64,000 nucleotides of DNA from Clostridium saccharoperbutylacetonicum N1-4(HMT) (GTDB lineage Bacteria > Bacillota > Clostridia > Clostridiales > Clostridiaceae): NCBI RefSeq assembly GCF_000340885.1, contig NC_020291.1, positions 338,501 through 402,500 of the forward strand, read 5' to 3'. Below are positions 27,154 to 36,885 of this stretch, one piece after another. The notes under the pieces are model-generated. The model saw nothing but the letters and a program-made list of their open reading frames with translations, was not told where the DNA came from and did no database searches. The position numbers and the translations under genes were made by a program. Position 1 is the first letter of the stretch. Each line of letters opens with the position of its first letter.

Positions 27154-27993
27154 ATGACTGGACTTGTACTTGAAGGTGGAGCTTTTAGAGGATTATTTAC
27201 AGCTGGAGTATTAGATGCTCTTTTAGATATAAGAGCAGAATTAAAATATGTGATTGGAGTATCCGCTGGGGCTACAAATGCTTATTCCTATGTTTCTAAG
27301 CAAAGAGGAAGAAATTTAGAAATAATGGAAAGATTTATGGATAATAAAAGATATATTAGTTATGGAAATTTAATAAGGTGTAAATCTTTAATGGATTTAG
27401 ATTTTGTATTTGATGAGATACCTAATAAACACTGCGTGTTTGATTATAAGACGTTTTATGAATTTAATGGGAGAATGTTAGCTGGTGCTTTCAACATTCA
27501 AACTGGAAAAGTAGAATATTTTGATAAGGAATTATTAGATAAAAGAAATTCTATACTTAGGGCAAGTATAGCAATTCCTTTGGTATTTCCATTTGAAAAG
27601 ATTAATGGAAATTACTATGCGGATGGAGGGCTTTCTGATCCTATACCAATTAAGAAATCAATAGAAGATGGAAATGATAAGAACATAATTGTGTTGACTA
27701 GAAATGAAGGGTATAGAAAAACACAATCCAAGACTAATAAATTAACTTATAGAATATATAAGAATAAGTATCCAAAGTTGGCAAATGTATTAAGAGACAG
27801 GCATATTAAATATAATGAACAGCTTGATTTCTGCAAGAAATTAGAAGAAAATGGAGAGGCAATGATAATAAGACCAACAGTAGATATGAATATAGATAGA
27901 TTCGAAAGAGATAAAAATAAGTTAAAGGCAATATATCAAAATGGATATGATTTAATTGTAAATAATAAAGAAAAAATACTTAAATATATATAA
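27154..27993 (+). CDS. Patatin-like phospholipase family protein
   Basis: 279 residues with the Ser-Asp dyad of patatin hydrolases. The oxyanion loop is LEGGAFRG near the N-terminus, the nucleophile elbow is GVSAGA (G-x-S-x-G), and the catalytic Asp is in ADGGLSDPIP. There is no signal peptide, so it is probably a cytoplasmic or membrane-associated lipid acyl hydrolase. The substrate is unknown. The ribosome site GGTGGAGG precedes ATG 27154. It is transcribed alone, upstream of the lactate regulator. Confidence 0.88.
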   Translation: MTGLVLEGGAFRGLFTAGVLDALLDIRAELKYVIGVSAGATNAYSYVSKQRGRNLEIMERFMDNKRYISYGNLIRCKSLMDLDFVFDEIPNKHCVFDYKTFYEFNGRMLAGAFNIQTGKVEYFDKELLDKRNSILRASIAIPLVFPFEKINGNYYADGGLSDPIPIKKSIEDGNDKNIIVLTRNEGYRKTQSKTNKLTYRIYKNKYPKLANVLRDRHIKYNEQLDFCKKLEENGEAMIIRPTVDMNIDRFERDKNKLKAIYQNGYDLIVNNKEKILKYI

Positions 27994-28149
27994 TCAAGTA
28001 AAGAAGCAGTAGAGTATATTGCTTTTTTATGGTATAAAGAGGAGTATCAAATATATAAGTCATTATAGGATTTAGATTGTCTTTGATGTATAATATTCAA
28101 TGAAAATAAATAGATATATTGAATGTAAGTAAGGGAGATACGAATAATT

Positions 28150-28842
28150 ATGCCTAATAAGAATCCAAAAGTATATGATCAAGTTATAGATGATATTAAA
28201 AATAAAATAAAATCAGGGGAAATAAAAAAAGGAGATAGATTACCATCAGAAAGAGAGCTGTCAGAATCACTTGGGGTATCAAGAACATCTATAAGAGAGG
28301 CGATAAGAGCGTTAGAAGTAATTGGTTTAGTGGAAAGTAGACGTGGAGCTGGAAATTATATAAAAACTAATTTTGAAGATTCATTATTTGAACCACTTTC
28401 AGTTATGTTTATGTTACAAGAAAGCTCTCCAAGAGAAATGTTTGATGTAAGAGAATCTTTGGAATTACAGTGTGCTAGGTTATCAGCCAAGAATATACAA
28501 GATAATGAACTTGCACTCTTAGCAGCAATATTAGATAGAATGTATCTTGCAGAAAGTGAAGAAGAAAGTCTTGAACTGGATATTAAGTTTCATTACATAG
28601 TAGCAAAAGCTTCGAGAAATGTATTATTAATTAATGTTCTAGAGGTTATTTCGCAGCTAATGGATGAATTCATTAAAAAGTTTAGAATGCAAATTTTACA
28701 TGTAGGTAACACAAAGGAAAGTTTATTAGAAATACATGAAAATTTATTTAGAGCATTGAAAAGTAGAGATGAAGCTAAAGTTTATAATGCTATGAAGGAA
28801 CATTTCAATTTAATTAGAAAAGCATATGACTATGATGAGTAA
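28150..28842 (+). CDS. lldR: GntR/FadR-family regulator, probable lactate repressor LldR
   Basis: 230 residues. The N-terminal winged helix (PSERELSESLGVSRTSIREA, then a wing ending RRGAGNYI) is followed by an all-helical FCD ligand domain with metal/carboxylate-binding His residues (for example in FHYIVAK and ALKEHFNLI-like helices). This is the LldR/FadR type. It lies just before lactate permease and lactate dehydrogenase genes, and a matching operator (TTGGTACTACCAA) overlaps the permease promoter. It probably represses the operon until lactate binds. The ribosome site AAGGGAGA is ahead of ATG 28150. Confidence 0.88.
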   Translation: MPNKNPKVYDQVIDDIKNKIKSGEIKKGDRLPSERELSESLGVSRTSIREAIRALEVIGLVESRRGAGNYIKTNFEDSLFEPLSVMFMLQESSPREMFDVRESLELQCARLSAKNIQDNELALLAAILDRMYLAESEEESLELDIKFHYIVAKASRNVLLINVLEVISQLMDEFIKKFRMQILHVGNTKESLLEIHENLFRALKSRDEAKVYNAMKEHFNLIRKAYDYDE

Positions 28843-29016
28843 ATAGTATAGTTAATTAAGAGATAAATTAAATATGGAGATAGTTTAGAAATATTAAATA
28901 AAATAACAAGTTTATATTTGTGATGGATATTTTTTATCAAGCAATTGGCTCTTATATGAGATTTAATAAGGTGAATTTGCCAGTATGAATTGATGAAAAA
29001 TGAACTTACAGATATG

Positions 29017-29047
29017 CTTGTTATTTTTTATACAAAAAAATAACAAG
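29017..29047 (+). terminator. Hairpin after lldR, possible terminator
   Basis: CTTGTTATTTTTT / AAAAAAATAACAAG with a four-base loop. It would separate lldR from the permease operon. The remaining 28860-29190 holds no gene I can support. Confidence 0.55.
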
Positions 29048-29190
29048 AACAACTAAAATATTATGCTAAAAAAATTTTTTTGAAAAGTTAAAATAATAAC
29101 AATGCCTGTGCTGTATTGAAAAAACGAGAAGCATAAAAAAATAAGCGGATTTTTCTATGTAAACATTTTCTGTTAATTATATAACTATTA

Positions 29191-29219
29191 TTTACAATTA
29201 ATATTTTGATAGATATAAT
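29191..29219 (+). promoter_or_regulatory. Promoter of the lactate operon
   Basis: TTTACA (29191-29196), a 17-base spacer, then TATAAT (29214-29219), followed at once by the LldR operator. Confidence 0.85.
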
Positions 29220-29226
29220 AAAAGTG

Positions 29227-29245
29227 AAATTGGTACTACCAATTT
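29227..29245. promoter_or_regulatory. LldR operator
   Basis: AAATTGGTACTACCAATTT, a 19-base near-perfect palindrome matching the known TTGGTnnnACCAA pattern of LldR/FadR regulators. It sits over the expected transcription start. A second partial copy, AAATTGGTATGAT, follows at 29247-29259. Binding here would block transcription. Confidence 0.85.
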
Positions 29246-29281
29246 GAAATTGGTATGATATAATAAAAGGGAGGAGTTCAA

Positions 29282-30799
29282 TTGTATTTATCATTTTTTT
29301 TAGCATGTATTCCTATTGTCTGGCTCATGGTCTCTCTTGGGAAGCTTAAAATTCCAGGATACAAGGCCTGTCCTATTGGATATTTAATAACGGTGTTAAT
29401 AGCTGTAATTATCTTAAAGATGAATATTACAAATGCTATTACGGCAACCTTAGAAGGTGTTGCAACAGCTTTATGGCCAATAGTACTTGTAATTATAGGT
29501 GCAGTATTCACTTATAATTTATCCATTTATACAGGAAGTATGGAAATTATAAAAAAGATTATGACAAGTGTTACAAGTGATAAAAGAATTTTAGTATTAA
29601 TACTTGCCTGGGGCTTTGGAGGATTTCTTGAAGCTGTTGCAGGATTTGGAACTGCAGTTGCAATTCCAGCAAGTATACTTGCTGCACTAGGGTTTGAACC
29701 AGTCTTTGCTGCAATTATTTGTTTAGTGGCTAATACTACACCAACAGCTTTTGGTGCGATAGGTCTACCAGTATCTACATTAGCTCAAGTTACAGGTTTA
29801 GATGTAGGTCAATTATCCTACATAACAACTGTTCAGCTAACAATAATGATAATATTAATTCCCTTTATATTAGTTTCCTTAACTGGTAACGGTATAAAAG
29901 CTATAAAAGGAGTTTTTGGAATTACATTAGCATCTGGAATTGCATTTGCAGTACCACAGATACTTGTAGCTAAATTTATTGGAGCTGAATTACCAGCGGT
30001 AATTGGATCAATAGTTTCAATTGCAGTAACAATATTTATGGCAAAGAAATTTTACAATGATAAAAATGATGAAAAAGAAATTGATGTTACTTTTAAAGAA
30101 GGTTTTATGGCATGGCTACCATTTGTATTGGTATTTCTATTCGTAATGATATGCTCACCACTCTTTAAAGCGATATACACTCCATTATCTCAAATAAAAA
30201 CTTCAATATTGATTTATACAGGACAGGGAGCAAAACCAGATACTTTTTCGTGGATTGTAACGCCTGGAGTATTGATAATTATAGCAACTTATTTAGGTGG
30301 TTTACTACAAGGATATAAGTTAAAAGAGATAAGTGTAGTTTTGGTGAAGACGTTTAAACAGATGACAAAATCTGCAGTAACAATAGTTTCAATTGTATCT
30401 CTAGCTAAGATAATGGGATACAGTGGGATGATAAATTCGATAGCTCAGGTATTGGTATTAGTGGCTGGAGGATTTTATCCAGCAGTTGCTCCAGTAATAG
30501 GAGCGCTAGGAACGTTTATAACCGGAAGTGACACATCAGCTAATATACTCTTTGGTCAACTACAAGTTCAGGTAGCAAATGCTATTGGAGCTAATCCATA
30601 TTGGATTGCAGCTGGTAATGTACTTGGAACTACAGCTGGAAAGATGATTTCACCTCAAAGTATAGCAGTTGCAACAGCAGCAACTGGCTTAATAGGAAAT
30701 GAGGGGAAAATATTAAATTCAGCATTAAAAGTTTGTGTAGTATACATAGTTATCTCTGGAATAATAGTATTTTTCGGTGGATCAATATTAGGATTTTAA
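29282..30799 (+). CDS. lldP: L-lactate permease (LctP/LldP family)
   Basis: 505 residues with about 12 to 14 membrane helices. It carries the family's conserved segments: AVAGFGTAVAIPASILAALG, FGAIGLPVSTLAQVTGLD, FITGSDTSANILFG and the C-terminal GKMISPQSIAVA. It imports lactate with protons. The start is TTG 29282, preceded by GGGAGGAG. It is the first gene of the lactate utilisation operon and is controlled by the LldR operator upstream. etfB begins 77 bases after its stop. Confidence 0.95.
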   Translation: MYLSFFLACIPIVWLMVSLGKLKIPGYKACPIGYLITVLIAVIILKMNITNAITATLEGVATALWPIVLVIIGAVFTYNLSIYTGSMEIIKKIMTSVTSDKRILVLILAWGFGGFLEAVAGFGTAVAIPASILAALGFEPVFAAIICLVANTTPTAFGAIGLPVSTLAQVTGLDVGQLSYITTVQLTIMIILIPFILVSLTGNGIKAIKGVFGITLASGIAFAVPQILVAKFIGAELPAVIGSIVSIAVTIFMAKKFYNDKNDEKEIDVTFKEGFMAWLPFVLVFLFVMICSPLFKAIYTPLSQIKTSILIYTGQGAKPDTFSWIVTPGVLIIIATYLGGLLQGYKLKEISVVLVKTFKQMTKSAVTIVSIVSLAKIMGYSGMINSIAQVLVLVAGGFYPAVAPVIGALGTFITGSDTSANILFGQLQVQVANAIGANPYWIAAGNVLGTTAGKMISPQSIAVATAATGLIGNEGKILNSALKVCVVYIVISGIIVFFGGSILGF

Positions 30800-30876
30800 A
30801 ACATAAACGCAGATAAATTTTAATCACCGCAAGGCGTATGTAAATTTAAATATAAATTATTAGGAGGAAAAATATA

Positions 30877-31665
30877 ATGAATATTTTAGTATGTATTAAA
30901 CAAGTACCAGGAACTTCAAAAGTTGAAGTTGATCCAGATACTGGTGTATTAAAGAGAGATGGTATAGATTCTAAAATGAATCCATATGATTTATATGCTT
31001 TAGAAACAGCATTGAAGATTAAAGAAGATGAAGGTGGAACAGTTAAGGTTTTGAGTATGGGACCTAATCAGGCGATGAGTGTAATAAAAGAAGCCTTTAC
31101 AATGGGTGCTGATGGAGGAACCTTACTATCAGATAGAAAATTTGGAGGAGCTGATGTTTTAGCCACTTCATACACAATTGCTCAAGGAGTTAAAAAAATG
31201 GGAGATTTCGAACTTGTAATCTGCGGTAAACAAACCACAGATGGTGATACAGCTCAAGTCGGTCCTGAAATGGCGGAGTGGCTTAATATACCTCATGTGG
31301 CAAATGTTAAAAAAATAGTGAAAATAGAAGATGAATTTATTACAGTTGAGATGGACATGCCTGAAAGTATTGAAACAGTAAAAATAGCATATCCTTGTTT
31401 AATCACTGTTGATAAAGGAATTTTTGAACCAAGACTACCATCTTATAAGAGGAAATTAGATACACAAGATAGAGAAATAACAGTGTTAAGTCTTAATGAA
31501 TTGGATGATAAGAATGAAATGAATTATGGTTTAAATGGTTCTCCTACTCAAGTAGAAAGAATTTTTCCACCAGAAGTTAATAATGACAGGGAACTATGGA
31601 CAGGAAATTCTAGTGAATTAAGTGAGAAAATTGGATGTAAGTTAAAAGAACTTAAATTTATTTAA
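30877..31665 (+). CDS. etfB: Electron transfer flavoprotein beta subunit (LctB type)
   Basis: 262 residues of the EtfB family: [16 protein letters not shown] at the N-terminus, [13 protein letters not shown], and the flavin/AMP-binding [20 protein letters not shown]. With EtfA and the FAD dehydrogenase next to it, this is the arrangement of the bifurcating lactate dehydrogenase of Acetobacterium (LctBCD). In that system NAD+ reduction by lactate is driven by simultaneous oxidation of reduced ferredoxin. The ribosome site is AGGAGG. etfA follows after 41 bases. Confidence 0.93.
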   Translation: MNILVCIKQVPGTSKVEVDPDTGVLKRDGIDSKMNPYDLYALETALKIKEDEGGTVKVLSMGPNQAMSVIKEAFTMGADGGTLLSDRKFGGADVLATSYTIAQGVKKMGDFELVICGKQTTDGDTAQVGPEMAEWLNIPHVANVKKIVKIEDEFITVEMDMPESIETVKIAYPCLITVDKGIFEPRLPSYKRKLDTQDREITVLSLNELDDKNEMNYGLNGSPTQVERIFPPEVNNDRELWTGNSSELSEKIGCKLKELKFI

Positions 31666-31706
31666 TTAGGTTTTTTAAGAAATAAGTCGATGGAGGAGAA
31701 GAGAAT

Positions 31707-32897
31707 ATGGCAAAATTAGTTGTAAATCAGGATAAAATAACAAATATTGAAGAGTTAATAAAAATTTGTCCTTTTGGTGCTCTTGAAAATAATGCTGGCA
31801 AAGTTGAAATAAATGGAGCATGTAAGATGTGTAAGCTTTGCGTTAAGAAAGGTCCTAAGGGTGCAGTTGAATATATAGAAGATGAAGTTAAAGAAATAGA
31901 TAAGAGTGCATGGAATGGAATAGGTGTATATGTTGACCATGTTGAGGGTGAGATTCATCCAGTTACTTATGAATTAATTGGAAAGGCTAGAGAATTAGCA
32001 GGTAAAATAAATCACCCTGTTTACGCAGTGTTTGTTGGAAATAATATTTCTCATAAAGCAGAAGAACTTTTACACTATGGCGTTGATAAAGTTTTTGTGT
32101 ATGACGATGAAGCATTAGAATACTTTAGAATAGAACCGTACACAGCAGCATTTGAAGATTTTATAAACAAAGTTAAGCCAACCGCTTTATTAGTAGGAGC
32201 TACAACAATAGGAAGATCTTTAGCACCAAGAATTGCAGCAAGATTTAAGACTGGACTTACAGCAGATTGTACAATTCTAGATATTAAGGAAAATACAGAT
32301 CTTGTTCAAATAAGACCAGCTTTTGGCGGTAATATAATGGCTCAAATAATCACACCAAACTCTAGACCTCAACTAGCAACTGTTAGATATAAAGTTATGA
32401 CAGCACCTAAGAGAAGTGAAGAGATAACTGGTGAGATAGTCAATTGTAATATTGATAAAGAAAAATTAAATTCAGGAATAGAAGCACTTGAAATAAAGAA
32501 AAAAGTTTCAGAAGTTGGAATAAGTGATGCAGAAGTAATTGTTGCAGCAGGACGTGGAGTTAAGTCAGAAAAAGATTTAGAGATGTTAAAAGAATTAGCA
32601 AAAGCTTTAAATGCAGAATTTGCATGTACTAGACCGCTTATTGAATCAGGATGGATTGATGCTAAGAGACAAATTGGATTAAGTGGAAGAACCGTTAGAC
32701 CAAGACTTATAATAGCTTGCGGTATTTCAGGAGCAGTTCAGTTTACTGCAGGAATGAATAATTCAGATTATATTTTTGCAATTAATACAGATGAAAAGGC
32801 ACCAATATTTAAGGTTGCTCATTATGGAATCATTGGAGATATGTATGAAGTAATTCCAGAATTAATAGAAAAAATAAAACTTGCTAAGGAGGCATAA
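31707..32897 (+). CDS. etfA: Electron transfer flavoprotein alpha subunit with N-terminal ferredoxin-like domain (LctC type)
   Basis: 396 residues, longer than ordinary EtfA (~320). The first ~60 residues are a ferredoxin-like segment with four cysteines (ICPFGAL, then C-K-M-C-K-L-C), enough for one 4Fe-4S cluster; the usual last Cys-Pro is Gly-Pro here. The EtfA body follows, with the C-terminal FAD site (GRTVRPRLIIACGISGAVQF). The Fe-S domain is characteristic of the EtfA partner of clostridial and acetogen lactate dehydrogenases. The ribosome site is GGAGGAGA. The next gene begins three bases after the stop. Confidence 0.93.
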   Translation: MAKLVVNQDKITNIEELIKICPFGALENNAGKVEINGACKMCKLCVKKGPKGAVEYIEDEVKEIDKSAWNGIGVYVDHVEGEIHPVTYELIGKARELAGKINHPVYAVFVGNNISHKAEELLHYGVDKVFVYDDEALEYFRIEPYTAAFEDFINKVKPTALLVGATTIGRSLAPRIAARFKTGLTADCTILDIKENTDLVQIRPAFGGNIMAQIITPNSRPQLATVRYKVMTAPKRSEEITGEIVNCNIDKEKLNSGIEALEIKKKVSEVGISDAEVIVAAGRGVKSEKDLEMLKELAKALNAEFACTRPLIESGWIDAKRQIGLSGRTVRPRLIIACGISGAVQFTAGMNNSDYIFAINTDEKAPIFKVAHYGIIGDMYEVIPELIEKIKLAKEA

Positions 32898-32900
32898 ACT

Positions 32901-34304
32901 ATGAGCTACAAAGAAGTTGAATTAAAAGATTATGAATATATATTGTCTGTAGCAGAAAATGATAAAGAAAGAGTCTTTTTTAAAGACCAAATAAATGAAG
33001 ACTATAGTCATGATGAATTAGGTGGAATAAAAAAGATGCCTGACATAGTGGTTCAGGCAACTAGTGCAGAAGAAGTTTCAAAGGTAATGAAATATGCGTA
33101 TGAAAATAATATTCCAGTTACTCCAAGGGGGTCTGGTACTGGGCTTGTAGGTGCAGCTGTTCCTCTTAAAGGTGGAATTGTTATTGACCTTAGCAGGATG
33201 AATAGAATCTTAGAACTAGATGATGAAAACTTAACTCTTACTTTAGAACCTGGAGTACTTTTAATGGATATAGGAAAATATGTTGAGGAGTTTGATTTAT
33301 TCTACCCTCCAGATCCAGGTGAGAAATCTGCAACAATTGGTGGAAATATAAGTACTAATGCAGGTGGAATGAGAGCAGTAAAATATGGAGTTACAAGAGA
33401 TTATGTAAGAGGTCTTGAGGTAGTTCTTCCAAATGGAGAAATAGTAGAACTTGGAGGAAAAGTTGTTAAAAATAGTTCTGGATATTCATTAAAAGATTTA
33501 ATGATTGGTTCAGAAGGAACTTTAGGAATAGTAACAAAAGCAGTTTTGAAATTATTGCCACTTCCTAAAAAGGCTTTAAGTCTCTTAGTTCCATTTGAGA
33601 GTCTTGAAAAAGCAATAGAAACTGTTCCTAAAATAATTAAGTCAAAATCTATACCAACAGCTATAGAATTTATGCAAAGAGAAGCTATTTTAGCTGCAGA
33701 AGAGTTTTTAGGAAAGAGTTTCCCAGATAAATCTTCGGATGCATATTTATTATTAACTTTCGATGGAAATTCCACAGAAGAAATTGAAAAGGCTTATGAA
33801 AATGTTGCGAAAATATGTTTAGAATCAGGAGCATTAGATGTACTTATTTCTGATACAGAAGAAAGACAAGAATCTATATGGTCAGCTAGAGGATGTTTCC
33901 TTGAAGCAATTAAAGCATTAACAACTGAAATGGATGAGGTTGACGTTGTTGTGCCAAGAAACAAGATTGGAGAGTTTGTTACCTTTACACATGAACTAGA
34001 AAGCAAAGCCAATGTTAGAATAAAGAGTTTTGGACATGCTGGAGATGGTAATTTACATGTGTATATATTAAGAGATGAATTAAATGAAGAAGAATGGAAA
34101 GCAAAATTGAGTGAAGTTATGCAAATAATGTATGACAAAGCTAAAGAATTAAGAGGACAAGTTTCTGGAGAACATGGTATAGGTTTTGCTAAAAAAGGAT
34201 ACCTAAAGCAATCACTACCTGACAAATGTATAAATATAATGCAAGGAATAAAATTAGCATTTGATCCTAGAAATATATTAAATCCAGGAAAAGTATGTGA
34301 ATAA
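32901..34304 (+). CDS. lctD: FAD-linked lactate dehydrogenase subunit (LctD/GlcD family)
   Basis: 467 residues: an N-terminal PCMH-type FAD-binding domain ([20 protein letters not shown], then [18 protein letters not shown]) and a C-terminal FAD-oxidase C domain with [13 protein letters not shown] and the [11 protein letters not shown] signature. It oxidises lactate to pyruvate and passes electrons to EtfBA. It is tightly linked to etfA, with the ribosome site AAGGAGG inside the etfA end, so the subunits are translated together. GlcD-type glycolate dehydrogenase is the alternative, but the permease and LldR context favours lactate. Confidence 0.93.
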   Translation: MSYKEVELKDYEYILSVAENDKERVFFKDQINEDYSHDELGGIKKMPDIVVQATSAEEVSKVMKYAYENNIPVTPRGSGTGLVGAAVPLKGGIVIDLSRMNRILELDDENLTLTLEPGVLLMDIGKYVEEFDLFYPPDPGEKSATIGGNISTNAGGMRAVKYGVTRDYVRGLEVVLPNGEIVELGGKVVKNSSGYSLKDLMIGSEGTLGIVTKAVLKLLPLPKKALSLLVPFESLEKAIETVPKIIKSKSIPTAIEFMQREAILAAEEFLGKSFPDKSSDAYLLLTFDGNSTEEIEKAYENVAKICLESGALDVLISDTEERQESIWSARGCFLEAIKALTTEMDEVDVVVPRNKIGEFVTFTHELESKANVRIKSFGHAGDGNLHVYILRDELNEEEWKAKLSEVMQIMYDKAKELRGQVSGEHGIGFAKKGYLKQSLPDKCINIMQGIKLAFDPRNILNPGKVCE

Positions 34305-34373
34305 AGTATTATATATTGGTTCTGGAAAAGTATCTCAAGAATATTCTATGATAATATAATAAATAGTTTAGTG

Positions 34374-34409
34374 AAAAAGAGTAGTTAGTATTTGAAACTA
34401 CTCTTTTTT
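34374..34409 (+). terminator. Terminator of the lactate operon
   Basis: A perfect stem, AAAAAGAGTAGTT / AACTACTCTTTTT, with a 9-base loop, then T-run. Confidence 0.9.
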
Positions 34410-34425
34410 CGTTGATAATATAATT

Positions 34426-34871
34426 TATAGATATTCAAAGCGAGAATTAGACTTATGCAACAATTACCGAAATCAGATACATTTATCTTCCACAGGACTA
34501 GTGAAATTTTCGCTGGAAGGTTCTAAGCGGAAGGTTGCACCCATTTCTGCATGTTCCTAAAGTAAATTTATGACAAGCAGAAAATGAAACAACCTTAGAG
34601 GAAACTCGACTCACGTTCGTTCGCTAAGCACACGATTCACACCAAATCAGTTTTTTAAAGGAGGTTAACTCATGAATGAGTTAACTAAGTTCAAGAAACC
34701 AAATCATAGATTTGGACTTTCACTTATCTGCTTAATAATCATCACAGCTTAATTTCATATGCCGCTTGCACAAATATGTATCTAATTTCTAGTGTAGTTT
34801 TACGATTATAATTTCTCAATGATGTATGTATATTCCATTTATAAGTTTGATTCTTAAATTGGATATCTATA
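34426..34871 (+). repeat. Structured repeat element, copy 1 (longest)
   Basis: 446 bp bounded by TATAGATATTCAA and TTGGATATCTATA. The inverted match continues inward for about 28 bp if G-U pairs are allowed. Internal stems include GAAATcAGATACA / TGTATCTaATTTC, the hairpin CTTCC...AGTGAA-ATT-TTCGCT-GGAAG, and AAGGTTG / CAACCTT enclosing further stems. It is homologous to copies at 52217 and 58229, but has about 130 bp extra (about 34616-34726) with a 26-codon ORF. It occupies most of the intergenic gap 34410-34962. Confidence 0.85.
34672..34752 (+). CDS. Possible 26-residue peptide inside repeat copy 1
   Basis: AAAGGAGG is followed seven bases later by ATG 34672. The peptide begins MNELTKFKKP, is basic, and ends in a hydrophobic stretch (LSLICLIIITA). 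The start codon lies in an inverted repeat (TTAACTCAT-GA-ATGAGTTAA). Only the last codons have counterparts in the other two copies, so conservation is unproved. Confidence 0.3.
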   Translation: MNELTKFKKPNHRFGLSLICLIIITA

Positions 34872-34962
34872 TAAAAGAAGAAAAAATAATATTAACAAAA
34901 CCTTTTGTATAAATTAGTGCTCTTATATTATAGGAGCTCCAAAGAAGAAAAGAGGTGCAAGA

Positions 34963-35535
34963 ATGGAGATAGAAGAAATAATAATGCGTTGTAAGCAGGG
35001 AGAAAAAGAAGCCTTTCGTGAACTTTTACAGACTGTTGAAAAAAAGGCATTAGCAACTGTTCATTTTTTGGCAGGAAATAAAGGGATTGCGGAAGATATA
35101 CTCCAAGAAACATATATGAAATGTTTTATAGAAATACACAAACTTAAAGAACCACAGGCGTTTAAAGTATGGTTCTTTAGAATTCTTATTCGTACAGGAT
35201 GGAAAATGTTAAAAAAACAATCAGAGCTGGTTCCGTTGGAAATAACATCAGAAAATGAAGAGTTGTTTTGTGATGAGAACCAAGGGAAAAGGAATGTAAT
35301 TGATAATTATGAAATGAAAAGTGTAATGGAAAATGCAATTAATGATTTAAGTGAAAATTTAAAAACAGTTGTTATTCTTTATTACTATAATGATATGTCA
35401 ATAGAAGAAATTTCAAAGGTTACAGGCTGTTTCAAAGCTACGATAAAATCAAGACTATTTTATGCGCGGGCAGCCTTGAGAAAGCAATTAGGAAACTGTA
35501 TGGAAAATGAGCATGGAGTGCGAATAGTTAAATAG
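34963..35535 (+). CDS. ECF-type RNA polymerase sigma factor
   Basis: 190 residues. Region 2 at about 7-75 (EAFRELLQTVEKKALATVHF, then AEDILQETYMKCF with the core-binding helix) and region 4 at about 120-175 (SENLKTVVILYYYNDMSIEE, then ISKVTGCFKATIKSRLFYAR). There is no region 3, as usual for ECF sigma factors. The ribosome site AAGAGGTG precedes ATG 34963. The gene directly downstream, 17 bases away, has the build of a membrane anti-sigma protein, so the pair probably forms a stress-response switch. Which genes it controls is unknown. Confidence 0.9.
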   Translation: MEIEEIIMRCKQGEKEAFRELLQTVEKKALATVHFLAGNKGIAEDILQETYMKCFIEIHKLKEPQAFKVWFFRILIRTGWKMLKKQSELVPLEITSENEELFCDENQGKRNVIDNYEMKSVMENAINDLSENLKTVVILYYYNDMSIEEISKVTGCFKATIKSRLFYARAALRKQLGNCMENEHGVRIVK

Positions 35536-35552
35536 AAGGGAGTGTAATTAAA

Positions 35553-36476
35553 ATGAGGAATAATGATAATTTAGATAATGTTATAAAGTCTGCAATAGAT
35601 GATAATATATCTTATATCGAGCCTTCAAGAGATATTTTTAATGAGGCTTGGAATAAGAAGGAGAAAGAAATGTGCAAGAAAGAAAAAATTAATATGAAAC
35701 ATATGAAGAAAGTTGCACTAGTGCCTGCATGTCTCATTACACTTAGCATTTTAGGTGTTTTTACATTTTCATCAGGAGCAAGGGTTGCTGCAGAGGAGAT
35801 GTTAAAAACAATATTTTATCCAGATAAATATGGGAATGTTGTAGAGAATTCACAAGAGACAAAAATTCCAGTTTATAGTGCACCTATACCAATAGATGAT
35901 GAAAATAAGAGTGATATAGAGAGAAGATTTGGTTTTAAAGTTAACTTACCTGAAAAGTTTGGTAAATATATTTATTCAAAGGAAAATGATGAAGTTAGAG
36001 TGCCATATGCTAGGATAAGAGTTGAAAACGTAAAATATAAAGAGATAGATAGTATAATGCATGAATTAATAAAGGCTGTATATGATGATACCGCTTATAA
36101 AAAACTTAATAAGAAATATAAGTTAATCGGAAATGTGGACTCAAAATATACAGATGGGCAAGGCAATGAATTTTGGTTGACTTTGATGAAAGAAAATGAG
36201 GATTCAAAAGAAGATAATGAGAATATTGAGCAAGAAATTACTATTGATGATATTGTATGTAAAATTATAAAAGAATCACAACCTGAGTACAATATGAAAG
36301 AGGTTGGAAATGGAGTTAGTAGGACAGACATGGAAAGTAAGCCTGTTGATATTGTGACTAAATATAATATGGAATGGGAATATGACGGTGTAAAATATTA
36401 TATATACGTTGGAAAAGATCTTTCAAAAATTAATGAAATTAAAGAATTTGTATCAGAATATATTAAAGTATTGTAA
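35553..36476 (+). CDS. Probable anti-sigma protein with one membrane helix (DUF4179-like)
   Basis: 307 residues. A cytoplasmic N-terminus of ~50 residues, one membrane helix (VALVPACLITLSILGVFTFS), and an extracytoplasmic domain of ~230 residues rich in Lys and Glu. This build, and the position directly behind an ECF sigma gene, match the DUF4179-type anti-sigma partners of Firmicutes. No zinc-binding anti-sigma motif (H-x3-C-x2-C) is present, so the mode of sigma binding differs from the classical ZAS type. The ribosome site AAGGGAGTG precedes ATG 35553. Confidence 0.75.
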   Translation: MRNNDNLDNVIKSAIDDNISYIEPSRDIFNEAWNKKEKEMCKKEKINMKHMKKVALVPACLITLSILGVFTFSSGARVAAEEMLKTIFYPDKYGNVVENSQETKIPVYSAPIPIDDENKSDIERRFGFKVNLPEKFGKYIYSKENDEVRVPYARIRVENVKYKEIDSIMHELIKAVYDDTAYKKLNKKYKLIGNVDSKYTDGQGNEFWLTLMKENEDSKEDNENIEQEITIDDIVCKIIKESQPEYNMKEVGNGVSRTDMESKPVDIVTKYNMEWEYDGVKYYIYVGKDLSKINEIKEFVSEYIKVL

Positions 36477-36479
36477 AAG

Positions 36480-36529
36480 ATAACTGAGTAGTATTTTATG
36501 GCATATAGAATACTACTCAGTTATTTTTT
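36480..36529 (+). terminator. Terminator of the sigma/anti-sigma operon
   Basis: A perfect 16-bp stem, ATAACTGAGTAGTATT / AATACTACTCAGTTAT, followed by TTTTT. Between here and 36850 the sequence is AT-rich with no gene I can support. Confidence 0.93.
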
Positions 36530-36856
36530 GTTAAATGATATTTATATTTAATAGTATTATTATTTGAAGTTGTTTTTGAAATAGATAAAATATAAAAATA
36601 GAAATATTACTCGATAATAAAATTTTAAATTATTAATAATTATATTAAAATATTAAAATTTTAATATACAAGCGTTAAAAAATATGCTATACTTGTAAAA
36701 GATTAATGGTTTTGTTAACAGATTCGTTAAATAAATTAATGCTTCAATGGGGAAGAATAAACTAAGAGTTTTTTTATTAAAACTTTTAATTTACTTTTCC
36801 TTTTTGTATAGGAATAATTATGAAAAAAATAATGATAATTACATAAAATAAATTTA

Positions 36857-36885
36857 TTGACAAGATTTAAAATGTAATTTATATT
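36857..36885 (+). promoter_or_regulatory. Promoter of the peptide ABC transporter operon
   Basis: TTGACA (36857-36862), a 17-base spacer, then TATATT (36880-36885). The implied 5' leader is about 150 bases and includes the small hairpin TTAATAAA / TTTATTAA. Confidence 0.75.

Noticed and set aside
33401..34225. Two minus-strand ORFs of 124 and 143 codons
   Set aside because: Antisense to lctD; serine/leucine-rich shadow translations without ribosome sites.
34426..34871. Group I or group II intron, or IStron, for the three-copy element
   Set aside because: No GUGYG start or domain V of a group II intron and no group I P/Q/R/S core could be recognised; the element lies between genes and has terminal inverted repeats. 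A remote relation is not excluded.
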